Shown: positions 59,199-64,000 of the stretch, piece by piece
Numbering within the stretch: position 1 is the first letter of the stretch
Layout of the letters: each line of letters starts with the position of its first letter
Origin: Jacaranda mimosifolia
Taxonomy: Eukaryota; Streptophyta; Magnoliopsida; Lamiales; Bignoniaceae
Assembly (NCBI GenBank): GCA_018894105.1
Contig: CM032120.1
Location: forward strand, 32,882,710 to 32,946,709
Direction of reading: 5' to 3'
DNA length: 64,000 bases
The notes under the pieces: model-generated
What the model was told of the DNA's origin: nothing
The model's database searches: none
Seen by the model: the letters and a program-made list of their open reading frames with translations, nothing else
Made by a program: the position numbers and the translations under genes

Positions 59199-62100
59199 TT
59201 AAAGCCTTCTTGACCTATTTCTAATATTCTGCAGAACCTCAGAGAGCTGAGGTTTTTTCATCCTTGGAGCTCTTGTAGTTTGAGTAGCTCTTGTGTTTAC
59301 CTCTCTCTCATGCGAAGTTGAAGCTTTTCTTTTGCCCAATAAAGCCTTATTTCTTGGTCCTTCATATAATCTTCCTTGAGTTTTTTCCCCAGATTGAGCA
59401 TCTTGCTTACACAAACAATAGAAACCAACATCTTAGTGATTTAGATCTTGAGATCCAATAGTAGTAGCTGAGATCAATGAAGCAACCACGTGAATAAGTA
59501 ACTAAAGCAACTAGTGACTGAGATCTATCAGTAAAGGTACTAATTTACCGTTATTTGATTAGTCACATCAGCAGAGCTTGAAACTTGGGTTTGGTGTGTT
59601 GCAGCTTGGTTTGGTTGATATATTTCAACTTGGCATGATTGTGTTGAAGTTCCAATTAGTTCTCTGACTTGCTGCAAGGTAATAATTTTACGCAAAAAGT
59701 TAATTATAGGGATATATACAACAAAGTACATAAGTAAAAACTGTATAACTTAATTTAATGACTTAGTTACTCTTTGGATTCTTGGTTCTCTTGCACTACT
59801 CACTCTTCTTCTTGCTTCTTTAATTCTGGCTTGCAGAATAATATACATAATTAGATATGTTTATTTATGAAATATTTTATGTCACGCAACAGAAATAAAG
59901 TATACTTTAGTTGCAAGATTCCTTTTTGCAGCTGCAATATTAGAATTAGGTTGTCTTGCAACACTTGGTTGTCCAGATCCAAAGTTATTTCCCTGCATTT
60001 AAGATGTTCATTAATTATAAAGTTTAGGTAAAGGATGAAAAATTAGATATTTAAATTAACTTACAACCTTATGCAATGTTGAGTTTGGATGTATTAGATT
60101 TTTGCATGTTCCCTTATTATGCCCTGGTTGCAAACATTTCTTGCAAAAATGTGAAAGACCTTTTCTTGTTGAGACAATTGAGTCTTCCTTCTCATTTTTC
60201 TGGGCCTGCCCCTCTTTCTTGTGTAATCTGGTGCACTCAAGGGTTCATAGTTTGTCTTTATATAATCACCACTCCCAGGAACAACACGTATCATGTTTGA
60301 ATACACCCTCATATATGCCTTTTTCTTAAAGAATTAGCCATATAATCATCAATTTTGTGCCTTCTCTCACATATGGCAGCATAAGCATGGCAACAAGGGA
60401 AACCATTCAATTGAAATAATCCACAAGTGCAGGTGTTCTTGTTCAAATCAACTACATACCTTTCAAAAATTTCAAACTCTACTTCAATTCATCTCTCCCG
60501 CAGTACCTAGGAATACAAAATCTAGATTGCCTGTGGGCTTTGTTCAACTTTCTCATAACGTTAGGACATATTGTCCCATCATACTTCTCCATGTCCTCAC
60601 TCTTCAATTGTATTCTTAAGGCCAATATTCCCTTAATCCATTCAAACATAGAGATAATTGGCTTATCTCTAGCTTGAAGTAAGTAGCTGTTGAAAGATTC
60701 TCACAAGTTGTTGACCAAGATATCAGACCAACACATGCTCCTGAAGTGAGATCTAGCCCAATGATGTGCTGGTATCTTCTTAAGCCACTTTGCAACTATC
60801 TCATAACCATCATCAAATTTAGGATCAAGATCTTCTATTTTCTTCATCCATCTTGCAAACTCAATTTTGTTTCTAGTGCATACAACTTTCCAAAATAAAT
60901 CCTTTAGCTCCAAACCACTATATTTTGCTCTAAAATTGGCATATAAATGCCTCAAGAAAAACCTATGTTCACATCCAGGGGCAAGTTCTTCAAGTGCATC
61001 AATGAGACCCTTTTGTCTGTCTGAAATAAAGGTCCATCTCCCCTCATCAGCTCCATCAATATCTAAGAACAACTCACCTAAAAATCAACTCCAAGTTTCT
61101 CTATTTTCAACCCTCACCACAACCATTGCTATTGGCCACATATTGTCATTTCCATCCCTTCCAACTGTAGCTAGAAGTTTTCCTCCATGACATGTCTTTA
61201 AGAAACAACCATCAAGCCCTATAATGGGCTTGCAACCAACCAAAAACCCTATCTTCATAGCTTACAAGTTGAAATACATTATATCAAAAGTGGTGGGGGG
61301 TTCCTTATCTTCATGTCTCCTCAAAATTAATTTACTGCCTGGATTTGTAGCCCTGACAGTCTCATAATAATCCCATAGAATTCTATATTCGAAGCAGTCA
61401 TTCATTTTGATATTTTCTATTGATGCTTTCTTTGCCCTCAAAACTGTCCAGTAGTTTACATTCAAGCTACACTTCCTATAGATCTTATTCTGCAAATTCT
61501 CAATGCCAATATCAGGGTTGACCCTAATTATTTTTTCCATCCTCTTTGCAATGTACTTGTAATTAGCCAATCTGTTGTCAAACTGTCTTGCACAATGGTG
61601 TTGACCTCTCAAAGTTTTAATCTGAAATGCAGGCCCTTTCAAGACTCTTGATGCATGGATCCTCCAATCATATGCATCATCTTGGCAAACTGTTGTGATT
61701 CTGTGCCCTTCATTCTTCAAGAAAAAGGAGATTATACCCATGCCTCACACTCCAATCCCTTAGCACCTCTCTAAACTGCTTACCATCTTGAAACTTATCC
61801 CCAACTTTCAGCTCGTAGCTCTTCATATCAATACACCTTGGGTTGTAGGAAGGAAACTTGGGGACATACTCATATGAGCCATCTAAACTTAACAATTCAT
61901 CTTCTTCACCACCTGAACTATACCACTCTTCATCTTGCATATTATCTTTCAAAGCTGATCTTGTGCCTTGTTTTGTAGTCATCATAACCTTCTTCTTCAT
62001 ATTCTTCAGTTTTTCAATTAATTCAGTCCTGCTTGGCACTATTTCAGCAAAGATGTCTTCATCACTTGAATTCTCCAAGTCCTCTAACATTTCTGAGGGT

Positions 62101-63176
62101 GCATCTAAGCTTTGATGTTCATCATCCTCCCCCTCATTATCTTCCTTAGATGGTAAATAATCTGAGTCATCAGACTCAAATTCTTGATAATTGTCAGTTT
62201 TTTCTTCACAAATGCTTTTACCTTTGTCTTTAACAATTGGCTCATTTGACCCCTCCATGTTAGCATCACTTATAATAGCATCCCCACATTGTGAATCAAG
62301 AGTAAAATCTAAATTATCATCCCCCCCAGAGTTCACTAAGTCCAAATGTTACATTATTATGATCCCTCTCTTCACCTAAATTAACACCTAAATCATTAGC
62401 ACCTGTGTTCACATCGACCTTTCTATATTGTTCATTTTTGTTAGGAGCTGTTTGATCATCTAAGCTGTGTTCATCCAAAAAAATGACATCCACATCATCA
62501 ATCCCCCCCTCAACATCATTTTTCTCTTCAGAACCTAGACTCACAGTTGCACCCTCATCATAATTTTCCTTCTCAGAACCTAGACTCACAATTGGACCCT
62601 CATCATCATTTCCCTTCTCAGAACCTAGATTCACAATTGGACCCTCATCATCATTTCCCCCCCCAGAACCTAGACTTACAGTTGCACCCTCATCATCATT
62701 TCCTCTCTCAGAATCCAAACCCTCACCACCCTCACCCTCACCCTCACCCTCACCCCCACTCTCATCCTCATCTTTTGCATCACCCATAGACTCTTCATTC
62801 ATTTCACTATTCAAATTATGTTGACTTTGAACAATATGACTCTGAGTGTCTATAACTACAGTTGGTGTAGCTGTTTCTTCAACATAAATAATTATAATAG
62901 GTCCATTCTTTAAAGCAGTCTTCATTTCATTAAGAGTATCATCATCATTTATTAATCTACATCCATTTTCAAGAGACCACCCAGGTAATGTGTAGTAAAA
63001 GCATATATTCATCCTTTTGCCACCACATATTTCATACAACCAGTAAAACTCTTTCTTGTTCTTCTGGTGCTCAATTTAAAATTACAGAATACATGTTTCT
63101 TACCTCCTTCATACATGACAACAGAGTCACTCACAAATCTTCCACCCACCCACATTTCAAGAAGATGATCCTCCAT
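59199..63176 (-). pseudogene. MuDR-type MULE transposase with PB1-like N-terminus, decayed
   Basis: Minus strand. The start MEDHLLEMWVGGRFVSDSVV at 63176 leads into a PB1-like N-terminal domain (ICFYYTLPGWSLENGCRLI, to about 62870). An acidic repeat region follows (62870-62350), then the MuDR DNA-binding part (FREVLRDWSVRHGYN; CARQFDNRLANYKYIAKRME), then the catalytic core with GLDGC (about 61215), ISDRQKGLIDALEELAPGCE and ESFNSYL (about 60690). A SWIM zinc finger, CTCGLFQLNGFPCCHAYAA, lies near 60440-60380. A basic RGRPRKMRRK stretch (60211), a zinc knuckle CKKCLQPGHNKGTC (about 60150) and small C-terminal exons to 59199 complete it. Frameshifts at the G run 62324-62330 and near 61715-61740, and stops at about 61263, 61080 and 60701, make it non-functional as it stands. 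Confidence 0.85.
62529..62760 (-). repeat. Coding minisatellite in the MULE transposase
   Basis: Four to five 45-bp units encode GSEKGNDDEGPIVSL-type repeats (62529-62715). They are followed by a ctcacc hexamer array (62726-62757) encoding a Gly-Glu run. The array makes a variable acidic linker between the PB1-like and DNA-binding parts. Confidence 0.8.
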
Positions 63177-64000
63177 TTCTCTACTACTTCAAAAAGAGAT
63201 ATATTGTGAGACTAATATGTTATCACTACAGGTTTATTACTGCAATATATAGTCTACTATATATATATATCACATGCCATGTCATATTGTTATAATTATC
63301 ATTACAACATATCTGGTTCAAAAACCAATTTTGTAGCATTTACAACTATTATAGCAATATTACAGCAATTTCAGACACAGAGCATCATCAATTTAATCTA
63401 AAAAGTAAAGCATAAAAAATTTAGACCAAAGATCAAAGCAGAGCATCAATTCTACGATAGCTAAGCAGCAGGAGTTTGAGCGCCTAAAATGTTAACAATC
63501 AACAATTTCAAACTTCAAAACACATAAACTCAACACAGTTCAAAAAACATGGCCAAGTGTTCAACAAACCATGCTATACATAAATCAAACCCTAATGGGA
63601 TCAGTTCTAGACTATCAAACTTAAATCAAACTACTTTTCATCACAATAGATAGATAATAACACGAATAACAGTAAAAAATTTGAAAAGCCCTAAACTTGC
63701 TGAACAAAAAAAATTAAAAAAAATAAAATAAAATGTTCTGCCATTGCTTACCTTAAATGTTCCTTCACTAGCCCTTCTTAAAAGCTTCAAAACTACCCCA
63801 ATGTATGTGCACGTCATCATTGTTGCAAAATGGACAACCCAGAATGTATCCACATGTTTTATTAGATCACAAATGGGCCACTCCTTCAAAATTGTTCTGA
63901 TTAAACCACAAAATAAAAACTAGAATGTGATATTATCAAACAGACGGGCATAAAAAAACAAGTGGAAATGAGGATTTTTTGAATGCAAATAAGATTGTAG
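63177..64000. other. Probable 5' region of the MULE
   Basis: AT-rich sequence upstream of the transposase start. A minus-strand frame at 63889-63755 (MKEWPICDLIKHVDTFWVV ... SEGTFK) ends at a good splice donor (gtaagc), so it could be a 5' exon, but I do not recognise it and see no acceptor joining it to the PB1-like exon. Confidence 0.35.

Larger units (their letters stand above)
57742..64000. mobile_element. Large coding MULE, left TIR in window, right end beyond it
   Basis: The TIR starts at about 57742 (attacccccttgtaaagtgtc) directly next to Ty3 pol sequence. It shares terminal and subterminal sequence with the 1.1-kb element at 2474-3577. Inside are a convergent gene pair: a GRF zinc-finger ORF (plus) and a MuDR-type transposase (minus). 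The transposase start is at 63176 and no inverted TIR copy is seen before the window end, so the element is longer than 6.2 kb or its other end is lost. Confidence 0.8.

Noticed and set aside
62547..62789. Plus-strand ORF with HPHHHFPSQN repeats
   Set aside because: Antisense of the acidic minisatellite in the MULE transposase; it looks repetitive for that reason alone.

Overview
This is nuclear DNA of a flowering plant, most likely a eudicot. It is AT-rich and repeat-dense, with widely spaced intron-containing genes. I see three host genes of recognisable family. (1) A PLS-class pentatricopeptide repeat (PPR) protein on the minus strand, 1-1396, runs off the left edge. (2) A six-exon ARID-HMG-box DNA-binding protein lies on the minus strand at 4141-7281. 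(3) An eight-exon membrane protein with a cytochrome c-552/DMSO-reductase-like (ethylbenzene-dehydrogenase-type) haem-binding domain lies on the plus strand at 25804-35759. Nearly everything else is mobile DNA in various states of decay.

Layout. 1-7.4 kb holds the PPR gene, a 1.1-kb non-autonomous MULE and the ARID-HMG gene. 7.4-25.6 kb is gene-poor: a scrambled Tat-lineage Ty3 relic (9.6-13.7 kb), a nuclear copy of the 3' end of plastid atpH (14.9 kb), a hAT element (15.3-16.6 kb), a PIF/Harbinger-like element (17.6-19.1 kb), a MULE with a GC-rich island (20.0-21.8 kb) and small Tourist-like MITEs. The first intron of the haem-domain gene (26.1-31.7 kb) contains a solo LTR, a second copy of the hAT element, and a Harbinger-like element that itself holds a foldback MULE. 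Exact or near-exact target-site duplications support all of these.

37.6-49.2 kb is an endogenous caulimovirid (plant pararetrovirus) locus built as a very large palindrome. Two arms of about 4.8 kb carry movement protein, coiled-coil region, coat protein/zinc knuckle, protease and reverse transcriptase. They lie head to head around a 575-bp spacer, and mirrored ORF coordinates always sum to 85,404, so there is no net indel. Disabling mutations shared by both arms predate the palindrome; arm-specific stops came later.

49.2-57.7 kb is a decayed Tat-lineage Ty3 element. Its pol runs on the minus strand, and a Plant Mobile Domain (PMD) pseudogene lies antisense on the plus strand between integrase and the expected 3' LTR. 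A large MULE (57.74 kb to beyond the window) interrupts it. This MULE carries a decayed PB1-like/MuDR/SWIM transposase on the minus strand and, convergent to it, an intact small ORF on the plus strand with a GRF zinc finger and a C-terminal hydrophobic tail, an arrangement recalling mudrA/mudrB of maize. The non-autonomous element at 2.5-3.6 kb has the same terminal repeats.

The best candidates for something new are the GRF-zinc-finger/transmembrane partner of the MULE, the near-perfect viral palindrome, and the unrecognised C-terminal domain of the viral polyprotein. All calls come from reading the sequence; no database search was possible.
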